Assembly: GCF_900582195.1 (NCBI RefSeq)
Contig: NZ_UTHA01000048.1
Coordinates: forward strand, 1-64,000
Length of the DNA stretch: 64,000 nucleotides
Direction: 5' to 3'
From: Pseudomonas viridiflava
GTDB lineage: Bacteria > Pseudomonadota > Gammaproteobacteria > Pseudomonadales > Pseudomonadaceae
The position numbers and the translations under genes are program-made. A model generated the notes under the pieces. The model worked only from the letters and a program-made list of their open reading frames with translations, did no database searches and was not told the DNA's origin. Shown piece by piece: positions 16,373-27,379 of the stretch (positions are counted from its first letter, which is position 1; each line of letters starts with the position of its first letter).

Positions 16373-18967
16373 ATGAACACAGCATTCCGCAAAACCCTGC
16401 CCGGCAGCCCTCTGGATTATTTCGACGCCCGCACGGCGGTCGAGGCGATCCAGCCCGGCAGTTACGACACCCTGCCGTACACCTCCCGCGTGCTGGCGGA
16501 AAACCTCGTGCGTCGCTGCGACCCGGCCACGCTCACCGACTCCCTCAAGCAACTGATTGAGCGCAAACGCGACCTCGACTTCCCATGGTTCCCGGCGCGC
16601 GTGGTCTGCCACGACATTCTCGGCCAGACAGCACTGGTCGACCTCGCCGGCCTGCGTGACGCGATCGCGTTGCAGGGCGGCGACCCGGCGCAGGTCAACC
16701 CGGTGGTGCCGACGCAATTGATCGTCGATCACTCGCTGGCGGTGGAAGCGGGCGGGTTCGACAAGCAGGCGTTCGAGAAAAACCGCGCCATCGAAGACCG
16801 TCGCAACGAAGACCGTTTCCACTTCATCAACTGGACCAAGAAGGCCTTCAAGAACGTCGACGTGATCCCGCCGGGCAACGGCATCATGCACCAGATCAAC
16901 CTGGAGAAAATGTCGCCGGTGATTCAGGTGCGTGAAGGCGTGGCGTTCCCTGACACCTGCGTCGGCACTGACAGTCATACCCCGCATGTCGATGCTTTAG
17001 GCGTAATCGCCATCGGCGTCGGCGGCCTCGAAGCCGAGAGCGTGATGCTCGGTCGCGCGTCGTGGATGCGCCTGCCGGAAAGCGTTGGCGTTGAACTGAC
17101 CGGCAAGCTGCAACCGGGCATCACCGCCACCGACATGGTGCTGGCGCTGACCGAATACCTGCGCAAACAGAAAGTCGTCGGCGCGTGGCTGGAGTTCTTC
17201 GGCGAAGGCGCGGCGGCGCTGACCCTCGGCGACCGCGCGACCATCTCCAACATGGCCCCGGAATACGGCGCCACTGCTGCGATGTTCTACATCGACCAGC
17301 AGACCATCGATTATCTGAAACTCACTGGCCGCGAAGACCAGCAAGTGCAGTTGGTCGAGCAATACGCCAAGCTCACCGGCCTGTGGGCGGACAGCCTGAA
17401 AGGCGCGCAATACGAGCGCGGGCTGACGTTCGATCTGTCCTCGGTGGTGCGCAACATGGCCGGCCCGAGCAACCCGCACGCCCGCGTTGCGGTATCCGAT
17501 CTGGCGGCCAAAGGCATTTCCGGGCAGTGGGATGACGTGCCGGGGCAAATGCCTGATGGCGCGGTGATCATCGCCGCTATCACCAGTTGCACCAACACCA
17601 GCAACCCGCGCAACGTCATTGCTGCCGGCCTGCTCGCACGCAACGCCAACAAGCTCGGCCTGACCCGCAAGCCATGGGTGAAATCCTCGCTGGCGCCGGG
17701 TTCGAAAACCGTGGCGCTGTACCTCGACGAAGCGGGGTTGACCACGGAACTTGAGCAACTCGGTTTCGGCGTCGTCGCCTTCGCTTGCACCACCTGCAAC
17801 GGCATGTCCGGCGCGCTGAATCCGGTGATCCAGCAAGAGATCATCGACCGCGATCTGTACGCCACCGCTGTGCTCTCGGGCAACCGCAACTTTGACGGCC
17901 GCATCCACCCTTATGCCAAGCAAGCGTTCCTCGCTTCGCCGCCGCTGGTGGTCGCTTACGCCATCGCCGGCACTATCCGTTTCGACATCGAGAAGGACGT
18001 GCTGGGCGTGGTCGACGGCAAGGAGATCCGCCTCAAAGACATCTGGCCGAGCGACGAAGAGATCGACGCCGTGGTGAAGTCTTCGGTCAAGCCTGAGCAG
18101 TTCCGTCAGGTCTACATTCCGATGTTCGCCGTCCACGAAGACACCGGCCCGAAAGTCACGCCGCTGTATGACTGGCGCGAGATGAGCACCTACATCCGCC
18201 GTCCGCCGTACTGGGAAGGCGCACTGGCCGGTGCCCGTCCGCTGAAGGGCATGCGCCCGCTGGCGGTGCTGCCGGACAACATCACCACCGATCACCTGTC
18301 GCCCTCCAACGCGATCATGCTCGACAGCGCCGCCGGCGAATACCTGGCGAAAATGGGCCTGCCGGAAGAGGATTTCAACTCGTACGCCACCCACCGTGGC
18401 GACCACTTGACCGCACAGCGCGCGACGTTCGCCAACCCGAAACTGTTCAATGAAATGGTCGTGGAAAACGGCAAGGTCAAACAGGGTTCGCTGGCCCGTG
18501 TCGAGCCGGAAGGCAAGGTCATGCGCATGTGGGAAGCCATCGAAACCTACATGCAACGCAAGCAGCCGCTGATCATCATCGCCGGCGCCGATTACGGCCA
18601 GGGGTCGTCCCGCGACTGGGCGGCGAAAGGCGTGCGACTGGCCGGTGTCGAGGCGATTGCCGCTGAAGGTTTCGAGCGCATTCACCGCACCAACCTGGTA
18701 GGCATGGGCGTGTTGCCGCTGGAGTTCAAGCCGGGCACCGACCGTCACACGCTGGCCATCGATGGCAGTGAAACCTACGACGTGATCGGCGAGCGCAAAC
18801 CGCGTGCGGATCTGACGCTGGTGATCCATCGCAAGAACGGCGAGCGTGTTGACGTGCCGGTGACTTGCCGTCTCGATACCGCTGAAGAAGTGTCGATCTA
18901 CGAGGCCGGCGGCGTGTTGCAGCGCTTCGCTCAGGACTTCCTCGAAGAGTCGGCGGTTGCCGTTTAA
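16373..18967 (+). CDS. acnD: Fe/S-dependent 2-methylcitrate dehydratase AcnD
   Basis: 864 residues, aconitase A-like. Dehydrates 2-methylcitrate to a methylaconitate isomer that PrpF then converts. The three cluster-binding cysteines are Cys406 (SCTNTSNPRN), Cys472 and Cys475 (ACTTCNG). The swivel domain holds GADYGQGSSRDWAAKG. It is shorter than typical housekeeping aconitase A and sits directly before prpF (53 bp), which identifies it as AcnD. Confidence 0.95.
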   Translation: MNTAFRKTLPGSPLDYFDARTAVEAIQPGSYDTLPYTSRVLAENLVRRCDPATLTDSLKQLIERKRDLDFPWFPARVVCHDILGQTALVDLAGLRDAIALQGGDPAQVNPVVPTQLIVDHSLAVEAGGFDKQAFEKNRAIEDRRNEDRFHFINWTKKAFKNVDVIPPGNGIMHQINLEKMSPVIQVREGVAFPDTCVGTDSHTPHVDALGVIAIGVGGLEAESVMLGRASWMRLPESVGVELTGKLQPGITATDMVLALTEYLRKQKVVGAWLEFFGEGAAALTLGDRATISNMAPEYGATAAMFYIDQQTIDYLKLTGREDQQVQLVEQYAKLTGLWADSLKGAQYERGLTFDLSSVVRNMAGPSNPHARVAVSDLAAKGISGQWDDVPGQMPDGAVIIAAITSCTNTSNPRNVIAAGLLARNANKLGLTRKPWVKSSLAPGSKTVALYLDEAGLTTELEQLGFGVVAFACTTCNGMSGALNPVIQQEIIDRDLYATAVLSGNRNFDGRIHPYAKQAFLASPPLVVAYAIAGTIRFDIEKDVLGVVDGKEIRLKDIWPSDEEIDAVVKSSVKPEQFRQVYIPMFAVHEDTGPKVTPLYDWREMSTYIRRPPYWEGALAGARPLKGMRPLAVLPDNITTDHLSPSNAIMLDSAAGEYLAKMGLPEEDFNSYATHRGDHLTAQRATFANPKLFNEMVVENGKVKQGSLARVEPEGKVMRMWEAIETYMQRKQPLIIIAGADYGQGSSRDWAAKGVRLAGVEAIAAEGFERIHRTNLVGMGVLPLEFKPGTDRHTLAIDGSETYDVIGERKPRADLTLVIHRKNGERVDVPVTCRLDTAEEVSIYEAGGVLQRFAQDFLEESAVAV

Positions 18968-19020
18968 ACAAGTTAAGTGGCCAAGGGATGATGAGTCCCT
19001 TGGTCCTTTGAGGAGCAACC

Positions 19021-20211
19021 ATGGCCCACGCACCACAAATCAAGATCCCCGCCACTTACATGCGTGGCGGCACCAGCAAAGGCGTGTTTTTCAGCCTTCA
19101 GGATCTGCCCGAAGCGGCGCAGGTTCCCGGTCCGGCTCGCGATGCTCTGCTGCTGCGGGTGATCGGCAGCCCTGACCCGTACGACAAGCAAATCGATGGC
19201 ATGGGCGGCGCCACGTCCAGCACCAGCAAAACCGTGATCCTGTCGAAAAGCATCAAGGCTGATCACGATGTCGATTACCTGTTCGGTCAGGTCTCCATAG
19301 ACAAGCCTTTTGTGGACTGGAGCGGCAACTGCGGCAACCTCTCGGCAGCGGTCGGTTCGTTTGCCATCAGCAACGGCCTGGTCGATGCCAGCCGCATTCC
19401 GCACAACGGTATCGCGGTGGTGCGCGTGTGGCAGGCCAACATCGGCAAAACGATTATTGCCCACGTGCCGATCACCAACGGCGAAGTGCAGGAAACCGGT
19501 GACTTCGAACTCGACGGCGTGACCTTTCCGGCGGCTGAAGTGCAGGTTGAATTCATGGATCCGGCGGCGGAAGAAGAGGGTGGCGGTGGTTCGATGTTCC
19601 CCACTGGCAACCTGATCGATGAGCTGGAAGTGCCGGGTGTCGGCACGTTCAAAGCGACCATGATCAACGCTGGCATCCCGACGATTTTCGTCAATGCCGA
19701 AGACATTGGTTATACCGGTACCGAGCTGCAAGGTGCGATCAACAGCGATCCGCAAGCGCTGCAGATGTTCGAGACGATTCGGGCTTACGGCGCATTGCGC
19801 ATGGGGCTGATATCGAATCTGGATGAAGCGGCCAAGCGACAGCACACGCCGAAAGTCGCGTTTGTCGCCAAGCCTGCGGATTACGTGGCGTCGAGTGGTA
19901 AAGCGGTTGCCGCCGGGGATGTGGATCTGCTGGTACGGGCGTTGTCGATGGGCAAGTTGCACCACGCGATGATGGGCACGGCGGCGGTGGCGATCGGGAC
20001 GGCGGCAGCGATTTCCGGCACGTTGGTCAACCTTGCGGCCGGTGGTGTTGAACGCAATGCCGTGCGCTTTGGGCATCCGTCCGGGACGTTGCGCGTTGGC
20101 GCGCAAGCCGGTCTGGAAAACGGTGAGTGGGTGGTGAAGAAAGCCATCATGAGTCGCAGTGCGCGGGTTCTCATGGAGGGCTACGTGCGCATCCCGGGTG
20201 ATTCTTTCTGA
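19021..20211 (+). CDS. prpF: 2-Methylaconitate cis-trans isomerase
   Basis: 396 residues. Isomerises the AcnD product so that aconitase can hydrate it. The family motifs MRGGTSKGVFF, GMGGATSSTSKTVIL and DWSGNCGNLSAAVGSFAI are present; the last includes the cysteine of the diaminopimelate-epimerase-like fold. GAGGAGC lies 4 bases before the ATG. Forms a functional pair with acnD upstream. Confidence 0.95.
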   Translation: MAHAPQIKIPATYMRGGTSKGVFFSLQDLPEAAQVPGPARDALLLRVIGSPDPYDKQIDGMGGATSSTSKTVILSKSIKADHDVDYLFGQVSIDKPFVDWSGNCGNLSAAVGSFAISNGLVDASRIPHNGIAVVRVWQANIGKTIIAHVPITNGEVQETGDFELDGVTFPAAEVQVEFMDPAAEEEGGGGSMFPTGNLIDELEVPGVGTFKATMINAGIPTIFVNAEDIGYTGTELQGAINSDPQALQMFETIRAYGALRMGLISNLDEAAKRQHTPKVAFVAKPADYVASSGKAVAAGDVDLLVRALSMGKLHHAMMGTAAVAIGTAAAISGTLVNLAAGGVERNAVRFGHPSGTLRVGAQAGLENGEWVVKKAIMSRSARVLMEGYVRIPGDSF

Positions 20212-20225
20212 TTTGAGATTTTTCA

Positions 20226-20456
20226 CCCTCACCCCAGCCCTCTCCCAAAGGGAGAGGGGGCCGATCGAGGTGTCTGGGGTTGTACATCGACCTGAAAGAT
20301 CGAGGCGATTATGGATCCTGGGGCTGAGCGAGGTGTTTGAAGTTGTGCATTGACCAGATCGATTATGGATTCAGTGGAGTTCGTTCAGGTCGGTGAACCT
20401 CCACAGCATCCCCCATTCGGTTCCCTCTCCCTCGGGAGAGGGCTAGGGTGAGGGGC
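20226..20456. repeat. MITE-like repeat, copy 2 (with internal duplication)
   Basis: About 230 bp bounded by CCCTCACCCCAGCCCTCTCC and GGGAGAGGGCTAGGGTGAGG. A segment of the form GATCGAGGCGATTATGGAT, occurring again as GATCGATTATGGATTC, makes this the longest copy. It fills most of the 362-bp gap between prpF and prpD; the rest contains only the prpD leader. Confidence 0.8.
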
Positions 20457-20573
20457 CACCCACTGAAGAAACCCAAAACAAGCAGGCACCCCAGACCTGC
20501 AATCAACCAGACCAACCCAGCCAAGCCCTGAGGAAGACCACACCACTCATCATTCCCGCACAGGAGAACCGCA

Positions 20574-22058
20574 ATGAGCGCCAACGTCGACCTGAACGAC
20601 CGCCCCGACTACGACCCTGTCCTGCAGGACATCGCCGATTACGTCCTTACCTTCAAAGTCACCTCCGCTGAAGCTCTCGACACCGCCCGCAACTGCCTGA
20701 TGGACACGCTGGGCTGCGGCCTGCTGGCGCTGCGCTTCCCCGAATGCACCAAACACCTTGGCCCGTTGGTCGAAGGTACCGTGGTTCCTTACGGCGCACG
20801 CGTGCCGGGCACCAGCTATCGCCTCGACCCGGTCAAAGCCGCGTGGGACATCGGCTGCATCGTCCGCTGGCTCGACTACAACGACACCTGGCTCGCCGCT
20901 GAATGGGGCCACCCCTCGGACAACCTCGGTGGGATTCTCGCGGTTGCCGACCACCTTTCGCAGAAGCGCGTGGGCAACGGTGACGCACCGCTGACGATTC
21001 GCGATGTCCTCGAAGCGATGATCATGGCCCACGAGATTCAAGGCGTGATTGCCCTGGAAAACTCCTTCAATCGCGTAGGACTTGATCACGTCATTCTGGT
21101 GAAAGTCGCCTCCACTGCCGTGACCGCGAAACTGATGGGCGCCAATCGCGAGCAACTGTTATCGGCGTTGTCCCACGCGTTCGCCGATGGTCAGGCGCTG
21201 CGCACTTACCGGCATGCTCCAAACGCCGGTTCACGAAAATCCTGGGCGGCAGGGGATGCGTCGAGTCGAGGTGTGCGTCTGGCCGATATTGCCCTGCGCG
21301 GCGAGATGGGAATTCCCGGGGTTCTGACTGCCAAACAGTGGGGTTTTTATGACGTGCTGTTCAGCCACACCAACAGCGATCTGGCATTGAAACCCGAAGA
21401 CAAACGCGCCTTCAGTTTCTCGCGGCCGTTCGGCAGTTACGTGATGGAAAACGTGCTGTTCAAGATCAGCTTCCCCGCCGAGTTTCATGCGCAAACTGCC
21501 TGCGAAGCCGCGGTGACCTTGCACCCGCAAGTGCGCAATCGTCTGCATGAAATCGACCGCATCGTCATCACCACCCACGAATCGGCGATTCGCATCATTT
21601 CCAAGGTCGGGCCGCTGGCCAACGCTGCCGACCGCGACCACTGCATCCAGTACATGACCGCCGTGCCGCTGGCGTTCGGCAATCTGGTGGCTGAGCAGTA
21701 CGAGGACGATTTCCATAAGGCGCATCCGGTCATCGACGTGCTGCGCGAGAAAATGGTCATTGTCGAAGAGCCGCGTTTCACTCGCGAATATCTGGAGGCC
21801 GACAAACGCTCGATCGCCAACGCCGTGCAGGTGTTTTTCAAGGACGGCAGCAGCACCGAAAACGTCGTGGTGGAATACCCGATCGGTCATCGCCGCCGCC
21901 GTGTCGAGGGCATTCCATTGCTGGAAGACAAATTCAAAGCCAACCTGGCCACGCGCTTCACCGGCCAGCGTTGCGCTGAGATTTTTGCGCTGTGTCAGGA
22001 TCAGGCGCGGCTTGAAGAAATACCGGTGAATCGATTCATCGACTTGTTTGCCATCTGA
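20574..22058 (+). CDS. prpD: 2-Methylcitrate dehydratase PrpD (Fe/S-independent)
   Basis: 494 residues, MmgE/PrpD family. Catalyses dehydration of 2-methylcitrate without a cluster, in parallel to AcnD plus PrpF. Recognisable segments are [20 protein letters not shown] and [19 protein letters not shown], followed by [22 protein letters not shown] precedes the ATG by 7 bases. It is the last gene of the cluster, separated by a repeat element, so it may have its own promoter. Confidence 0.95.
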   Translation: MSANVDLNDRPDYDPVLQDIADYVLTFKVTSAEALDTARNCLMDTLGCGLLALRFPECTKHLGPLVEGTVVPYGARVPGTSYRLDPVKAAWDIGCIVRWLDYNDTWLAAEWGHPSDNLGGILAVADHLSQKRVGNGDAPLTIRDVLEAMIMAHEIQGVIALENSFNRVGLDHVILVKVASTAVTAKLMGANREQLLSALSHAFADGQALRTYRHAPNAGSRKSWAAGDASSRGVRLADIALRGEMGIPGVLTAKQWGFYDVLFSHTNSDLALKPEDKRAFSFSRPFGSYVMENVLFKISFPAEFHAQTACEAAVTLHPQVRNRLHEIDRIVITTHESAIRIISKVGPLANAADRDHCIQYMTAVPLAFGNLVAEQYEDDFHKAHPVIDVLREKMVIVEEPRFTREYLEADKRSIANAVQVFFKDGSSTENVVVEYPIGHRRRRVEGIPLLEDKFKANLATRFTGQRCAEIFALCQDQARLEEIPVNRFIDLFAI

Positions 22059-22076
22059 CAGGCCGCGTAATCGTTT

Positions 22077-22160
22077 TTCGCGAGCAAGCTCGCTCCCACA
22101 TTCGACCGCATTTCAACGGGATACACGCGATCAAACTGTGGGAGCGAGCTTGCTCGCGAA
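22077..22160. repeat. REP pair (inverted)
   Basis: Two opposed REP palindromes between the convergent prpD and ppsR genes. Confidence 0.93.
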
Positions 22161-22184
22161 GGCGTCAGACCAGGCAATACAGAG

Positions 22185-23003
22185 CTATTTGAAGCGCCGC
22201 TCCACACCTTTCTCCACCAGAATCTTCGCCGAAATCTCTTCCACCGAAAAATGCGTGGAGTTGATGTGCGGGATGTTCTCGCGGCGGAACAAATTCTCCA
22301 CTTCGCGCACTTCGAATTCGCACTGGGCGTAGCTCGAATATCGGCTGTTGGGCTTGCGCTCATTGCGGATCGCGGTGAGGCGGTCCGGGTCGATGGTCAG
22401 GCCGAACAGCTTGTGCTGATGGGCGCGCAGGGCCGTCGGCAGGGTCAGGCGTTCCATGTCGTCTTCGGTCAGTGGATAGTTGGCCGCACGGATGCCGAAC
22501 TGCATGGCCATGTACAGACACGTCGGCGTTTTGCCGCATCGCGACACGCCTACTAGTATCAAATCGGCTTTGTCGTAATAGTGGGTGCGCGCGCCGTCGT
22601 CGTTGTCGAGGGCGAAGTTCACCGCCTCGATGCGCTCCATGTAATTGGAGTTGTGCCCGATCGAATGCGACTTGCCGACGGTGTAGGAAGAATGCTCGGT
22701 CAGTTCCTGCTCTAGCGGGGCAAGGAAGGTCGAGAAAATGTCGATCATGAAACCATTGGACGTTGCGAGAATCTCACGGATGTCCTGATTGACGATGGTG
22801 TCGAAGATGATCGGGCGGAAGCCGTCGGTTTCAGCGGCTTTGTTGATTTGTTGTACCATGGCCCGCGCTTTATCCACGCTGTCGATGTACGGTCGCGTGA
22901 ATTTGCTGAAGGTAATGTTTTCGAACTGCGCCAGAAGGCTTTGACCCAGGGTTTCGGCAGTGATGCCGGTGCCATCGGAGATGAAGAAAGCAGATCGTTT
23001 CAT
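22185..23003 (-). CDS. ppsR: PEP synthetase regulatory protein (bifunctional kinase/phosphorylase)
   Basis: 272 residues, DUF299 family. Inactivates and reactivates PEP synthase by ADP-dependent phosphorylation and phosphate-dependent dephosphorylation of a threonine near its catalytic histidine. The nucleotide-binding P-loop is [15 protein letters not shown]. The N-terminus [18 protein letters not shown] is typical; the ATG at 23003 follows AAGGTGC and is preferred over an ATG 22 codons upstream. Transcribed divergently from its target ppsA. Confidence 0.95.
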   Translation of the reverse strand: MKRSAFFISDGTGITAETLGQSLLAQFENITFSKFTRPYIDSVDKARAMVQQINKAAETDGFRPIIFDTIVNQDIREILATSNGFMIDIFSTFLAPLEQELTEHSSYTVGKSHSIGHNSNYMERIEAVNFALDNDDGARTHYYDKADLILVGVSRCGKTPTCLYMAMQFGIRAANYPLTEDDMERLTLPTALRAHQHKLFGLTIDPDRLTAIRNERKPNSRYSSYAQCEFEVREVENLFRRENIPHINSTHFSVEEISAKILVEKGVERRFK

Positions 23004-23177
23004 TTGCACCTTGGGCCTTAAGCTAGTGACGATTCTTGGATATGATAGGCGCGATTTGCCGGCCGCCATTGGCCCGCATTCTCACTTATTTTCCAGGTCC
23101 AGGCCATACAACCGGCCAAGGCTCCCCCGGGCCGCCGGTTTCTGAGCTTTTCCAACACAGTTAGTGGAGAGATCACC

Positions 23178-25553
23178 TTGGTAGAGTACGTAGTTTCCCT
23201 CGATAAGCTCGGCAAACACGATGTTGAGCATGTGGGGGGCAAGAACGCATCCCTGGGCGAGATGATCAGTAACCTGGCAGGCGCCGGCGTTTCGGTCCCC
23301 GGCGGCTTCGCCACGACGGCTCAGGCTTATCGTGATTTCCTCGAACTGAGCGGCCTCAACGACCAGATCCACCAGGCCCTCGACGCGCTCGACGTTGACG
23401 ATGTCAACGCCCTGGCCAAGACTGGCGCCCAGATCCGTCAATGGATCATGGAAGCCGAATTCCCCGAAAAACTGAATGCCGAGATCCGCACTGCGTTCGC
23501 CGCGCTGTCGGCCGGCAACCCTGACGTGGCCGTGGCCGTGCGTTCATCCGCCACCGCCGAAGACTTGCCGGACGCCTCGTTCGCCGGTCAGCAGGAAACC
23601 TTCCTGAACATCCGTGGTGTGGAAAACGTTATCCGCGCCGCGAAAGAGGTGTTCGCTTCGCTGTTCAACGACCGTGCGATCTCCTACCGCGTGCATCAGG
23701 GCTTCGACCACAAACTGGTCGCCCTGTCGGCTGGCGTGCAGCGCATGGTGCGTTCGGAAACCGGCACCGCCGGCGTGATGTTCACCCTCGATACCGAATC
23801 CGGTTTCCGTGACGTGGTGTTCATCACCGGCGCCTACGGTCTGGGCGAAACCGTCGTACAAGGCGCGGTCAACCCGGACGAATTCTATGTGCACAAGGGC
23901 ACGCTGGAGGCCGGTCGTCCGGCGATCCTGCGTCGCAACCTGGGCAGCAAAGCCATCAAGATGATCTACGGCGACGAGGCCAAGGCCGGTCGTTCGGTCA
24001 AGACCATCGATGTCGACAAGGCTGATCGTGCGCGATTCTGCCTGACCGACGCTGAAGTCAGCGAGCTGGCCAAGCAAGCGATGATCATCGAGAAGCACTA
24101 CGGCTGCCCGATGGACATCGAGTGGGCCAAGGACGGTGACGACGGCAAGCTGTACATCGTGCAGGCGCGTCCGGAAACCGTGAAAAGCCGCACCCAGGCC
24201 AACGTCATGGAACGTTACCTGCTGAAAGAAACCGGCACCGTGCTGGTTGAAGGTCGCGCCATTGGCCAGCGCATCGGCGCCGGTAAAGTGCGCATCATCA
24301 AGGACGTCTCCGAGATGGACAAAGTCCAGCCGGGCGACGTACTGGTTTCCGACATGACCGACCCGGACTGGGAACCGGTCATGAAGCGCGCCAGCGCCAT
24401 TGTCACCAACCGTGGCGGCCGTACCTGCCACGCGGCGATCATCGCTCGTGAGCTGGGCATCCCGGCAGTGGTCGGTTGCGGCAACGCCACCCAACTGCTG
24501 AAGGATGGCCAGGGCGTGACCGTGTCCTGCGCCGAAGGCGACACCGGTTACATCTTCGAAGGCGAACTGGGCTTCGACATCAAGAAGAACTCCGTCGACG
24601 CCATGCCGGAGCTGCCGTTCAAGATCATGATGAACGTCGGCAACCCGGACCGTGCCTTCGACTTCGCGCAACTGCCGAACGCCGGTGTCGGCCTGGCTCG
24701 TCTGGAATTCATCATCAACCGCATGATCGGCGTCCACCCGAAAGCGCTGTTGAACTACGACGGTCTGCCGCAGGAAATCAAGGACAGCGTCGACAAGCGT
24801 ATCGCCGGTTACAACGACCCGGTCGACTTCTACGTCGACAAACTGGTGGAAGGCATCAGCACCCTGGCGGCGGCGTTCACGCCGAAAAAAGTCATCGTGC
24901 GTCTGTCGGACTTCAAGTCCAACGAATACGCCAACCTGATCGGCGGCAAGCTCTACGAGCCGGAAGAAGAAAACCCGATGCTGGGCTTCCGTGGCGCCTC
25001 GCGTTACATCAGCGAATCGTTCCGTGACTGCTTCGAACTCGAATGCCGCGCGCTGAAGCGTGTGCGCAACGAGATGGGCCTGACCAACGTTGAAATCATG
25101 GTGCCGTTCGTCCGTACCCTGGGCGAAGCCAGCCAGGTCGTCGATCTGCTCGCCGAAAACGGCTTGAAGCGCGGCGAGAACGGTCTGCGCGTGATCATGA
25201 TGTGCGAACTGCCATCCAACGCGATCCTTGCTGAAGAATTCCTCGAATTCTTCGACGGTTTCTCGATCGGCTCCAACGACCTGACTCAGTTGACCCTGGG
25301 CCTGGACCGCGATTCCGGTATCATCGCGCACCTGTTTGACGAGCGTAATCCGGCGGTCAAGAAGCTCTTGGCCAACGCGATTGCCGCGTGCAACAAGGCC
25401 GGCAAGTACATCGGTATCTGCGGTCAGGGTCCTTCGGACCACCCGGATCTGGCCAAGTGGCTGATGGAACAGGGCATCGAAAGCGTGTCGCTGAACCCGG
25501 ACACCGTGCTGGAAACCTGGTTCTTCCTGGCGGAAGGCCAAGCGCCGGCTTGA
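23178..25553 (+). CDS. ppsA: Phosphoenolpyruvate synthase
   Basis: 791 residues. Converts pyruvate and ATP to PEP, AMP and phosphate for gluconeogenesis. The N-terminal ATP-binding domain contains [15 protein letters not shown] [19 protein letters not shown]; the phosphohistidine motif is [13 protein letters not shown]; the C-terminal PEP-binding barrel contains CGQGPSDHP. The start is a TTG placed 7 bases after GTGGAGA, giving [12 protein letters not shown]; no ATG fits. Gluconeogenic use matches the neighbouring propionate pathway, which yields pyruvate. Confidence 0.96.
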   Translation: MVEYVVSLDKLGKHDVEHVGGKNASLGEMISNLAGAGVSVPGGFATTAQAYRDFLELSGLNDQIHQALDALDVDDVNALAKTGAQIRQWIMEAEFPEKLNAEIRTAFAALSAGNPDVAVAVRSSATAEDLPDASFAGQQETFLNIRGVENVIRAAKEVFASLFNDRAISYRVHQGFDHKLVALSAGVQRMVRSETGTAGVMFTLDTESGFRDVVFITGAYGLGETVVQGAVNPDEFYVHKGTLEAGRPAILRRNLGSKAIKMIYGDEAKAGRSVKTIDVDKADRARFCLTDAEVSELAKQAMIIEKHYGCPMDIEWAKDGDDGKLYIVQARPETVKSRTQANVMERYLLKETGTVLVEGRAIGQRIGAGKVRIIKDVSEMDKVQPGDVLVSDMTDPDWEPVMKRASAIVTNRGGRTCHAAIIARELGIPAVVGCGNATQLLKDGQGVTVSCAEGDTGYIFEGELGFDIKKNSVDAMPELPFKIMMNVGNPDRAFDFAQLPNAGVGLARLEFIINRMIGVHPKALLNYDGLPQEIKDSVDKRIAGYNDPVDFYVDKLVEGISTLAAAFTPKKVIVRLSDFKSNEYANLIGGKLYEPEEENPMLGFRGASRYISESFRDCFELECRALKRVRNEMGLTNVEIMVPFVRTLGEASQVVDLLAENGLKRGENGLRVIMMCELPSNAILAEEFLEFFDGFSIGSNDLTQLTLGLDRDSGIIAHLFDERNPAVKKLLANAIAACNKAGKYIGICGQGPSDHPDLAKWLMEQGIESVSLNPDTVLETWFFLAEGQAPA

Positions 25554-25606
25554 CAGGTATGTGAACGGCCCGTTCCCTTTGTGGGGGCGGGCCTTGAGAT
25601 TGAAGT

Positions 25607-25638
25607 AGGGCGGGCTCCTGTAGATGCCGCCCTTTTTT
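25607..25638 (+). terminator. Rho-independent terminator after ppsA
   Basis: AGGGCGG, a loop of 13 bases, then CCGCCCT followed by TTTTT. It ends shortly before the esterase start at 25652, so the esterase may need read-through or its own promoter. Confidence 0.7.
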
Positions 25639-25651
25639 GTGCAAGAGCATT

Positions 25652-26641
25652 ATGCAAAGCAGCAGTGACCTATTTCCTGTCGCCCTGATCAGCGCCGAAC
25701 GGCGCGGTGATCTGAGCGAAGACGTGTATCGCTTGAAACCCGGCAACAGCCCCGACTGGTCCGTGGAAATCGCCGTGACCCGTTTGGGCATGGCCGATGA
25801 CTCGGCGCCTCGCGGCGTGCCGGTGATTCTGCTGCACGGCAGTTTTTCCAATCGGCGCTTCTGGTTTTCACCGAAAGGCCTGGGCCTGGGCGCGTATCTG
25901 ACGCGACTGGGGTTCGACGTGTGGATTCCGGAGATGCGCGGCCACGGCTTGTCGCAGCGCAACGAGGAATACCGGCGCAACCGTGTCGCCGACTATGCCC
26001 GTTACGACTTGCCAGCGATTGCTGCGTTCGTGCGAGAGCAGAGCGGACAGATTCCGCACTGGATCGGCCATTCGCTGGGTGGCATCACCCTGGCGGCTGC
26101 GCTGGGTGGCGAATACCTTGGCGAGCCTGCGGTGGCGTCGGCGGCGTTTTTTGGCACCCAGGTCAGCCGCACCTACTGGCCGCTGAAAATCCCGCCGGTG
26201 GAGTGGAGCGGGCGCTTCATTCTCAAGCGCTTTGCGCAATTGTCGGGTTCGCGCCTCAAACGTGGCCCGGAAGATGAGCCGATCGGTCTGGCGCTGGAAA
26301 GCATGCGCTGGTACGGCTTGTTCGGCCGTTTTGGCGACAAGGACAAGGATTGGTGGGCGGGGCTGGGCGATGTTCAAGTGCCAGTGCTGGCGGTGACTGC
26401 GGCCGGGGATCATCAGGATCCGGCGTGGGCCTGCCGCAAACTGTTCGAGCAGATCGGTTCCGAGCACAAGCAGTTCATCAATCTGGGTCGCGAGCAGGGT
26501 TTCAACGATAATTTCGGCCATGTCGAGATGTTGGTGAGCAAAGCGGCGCAGACTGAGGTGTGGCCGTTGGTGGCGCGTTGGTTGAACGATCAGCACACGC
26601 CGTTACTGGACGAGAAGCCTGATCTGGCTGCTGCGGTCTGA
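25652..26641 (+). CDS. Alpha/beta hydrolase (probable esterase/lipase)
   Basis: 329 residues. The oxyanion-hole motif LLHGSFSNRRFW, the nucleophile elbow GHSLGG and a late His (NFGHVEML) give the alpha/beta-hydrolase triad. The gene occupies the same place as estX beside ppsA in other Pseudomonas genomes. The ATG at 25652 has AAGAG 4 bases upstream; a TTG at 25637 is possible but overlaps the terminator. No signal peptide is seen, so it is likely cytoplasmic. Substrate unknown. Confidence 0.88.
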   Translation: MQSSSDLFPVALISAERRGDLSEDVYRLKPGNSPDWSVEIAVTRLGMADDSAPRGVPVILLHGSFSNRRFWFSPKGLGLGAYLTRLGFDVWIPEMRGHGLSQRNEEYRRNRVADYARYDLPAIAAFVREQSGQIPHWIGHSLGGITLAAALGGEYLGEPAVASAAFFGTQVSRTYWPLKIPPVEWSGRFILKRFAQLSGSRLKRGPEDEPIGLALESMRWYGLFGRFGDKDKDWWAGLGDVQVPVLAVTAAGDHQDPAWACRKLFEQIGSEHKQFINLGREQGFNDNFGHVEMLVSKAAQTEVWPLVARWLNDQHTPLLDEKPDLAAAV

Positions 26642-26866
26642 GACGGGGCTGGGTAAAGGGCATTTCGTTCAGGTCGGCTTGCGGCTAAGATATGACGAAT
26701 TGTGCGGTTCTGGTCATATTCGGTGGCAGTTTAGCGATTACGTTTCAGCGTTTGTTCAGGTTCATTCAGCGAACATTCAATGAGCTAAGGTAAACAGCGA
26801 CCACCGGAACTCGTCTCTTCAGAACGCGGCATCCTTGATCGTCTTGCTTTTTACAGGAGTTTTTCG
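26642..26866. other. Intergenic region, promoter region for the RraA-like gene
   Basis: No gene is visible. It contains imperfect direct repeats (GTTTGTTCAGG and GGTTCATTCAGCGAAC types) at about 26748-26775, possibly part of a control region. Confidence 0.4.
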
Positions 26867-27358
26867 ATGAACCATTACCTTACGCCTGACCTGTGCGACG
26901 CCTATCCGGAGCTGGTGCAGGTGCTGGAACCGATGTTCAGCAATTTCGGTGGCCGTGATTCATTCGGCGGCGAAATCGTGACCATCAAATGCTTCGAAGA
27001 CAACTCGCTGGTCAAGGAACAGGCTGAACTCAAGGGCAATGGCAAGGTGCTGGTGGTCGATGGCGGCGGTTCGCTGCGTCGCGCATTGCTAGGCGACATG
27101 ATCGCCGAGAAAGCCGCTAAAAACGGTTGGGAGGGGCTGGTGATCTACGGCTGCATCCGTGACGTCGACGTTATCGCGCAGACCGATCTGGGCGTGCAGG
27201 CGCTGGCCAGCCATCCGATGAAAACCGAAAAACGTGGTATCGGCGACCTCAACGTCCCGGTGACTTTCGCCGGTGTGACGTTCCACCCAGGCCAGTACAT
27301 TTATGCGGACAACAACGGCGTGATCGTTTCGCCGAGTCCGTTGAAGATGCCTGAATAA
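26867..27358 (+). CDS. rraA: RraA family protein / class II HMG aldolase-like
   Basis: 163 residues. The family includes the RNase E inhibitor RraA and 4-hydroxy-4-methyl-2-oxoglutarate aldolases, which share one fold. [16 protein letters not shown] and [12 protein letters not shown] supply the G...RDxxD signature that binds metal and substrate in the aldolases, so either activity is possible. Strong RBS (CAGGAG, 7 bases from ATG). Lies 15-20 bp before cmaX, probably co-transcribed. Confidence 0.9.
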   Translation: MNHYLTPDLCDAYPELVQVLEPMFSNFGGRDSFGGEIVTIKCFEDNSLVKEQAELKGNGKVLVVDGGGSLRRALLGDMIAEKAAKNGWEGLVIYGCIRDVDVIAQTDLGVQALASHPMKTEKRGIGDLNVPVTFAGVTFHPGQYIYADNNGVIVSPSPLKMPE

Positions 27359-27379
27359 GCTTTCGACAAAGGGATGCGG

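Noticed and set aside
16997..19036. 679-codon open frame antisense to acnD
   Set aside because: Composition shadow of acnD; no recognisable domain.
23544..25541. 665-codon open frame antisense to ppsA
   Set aside because: Composition shadow of ppsA, which has a complete PEP synthase motif set.
25566..25592. Possible terminator immediately after ppsA
   Set aside because: GGCCCG and CGGGCC can pair but the loop is long and no T-tract follows; the hairpin at 25607-25638 is the better terminator.
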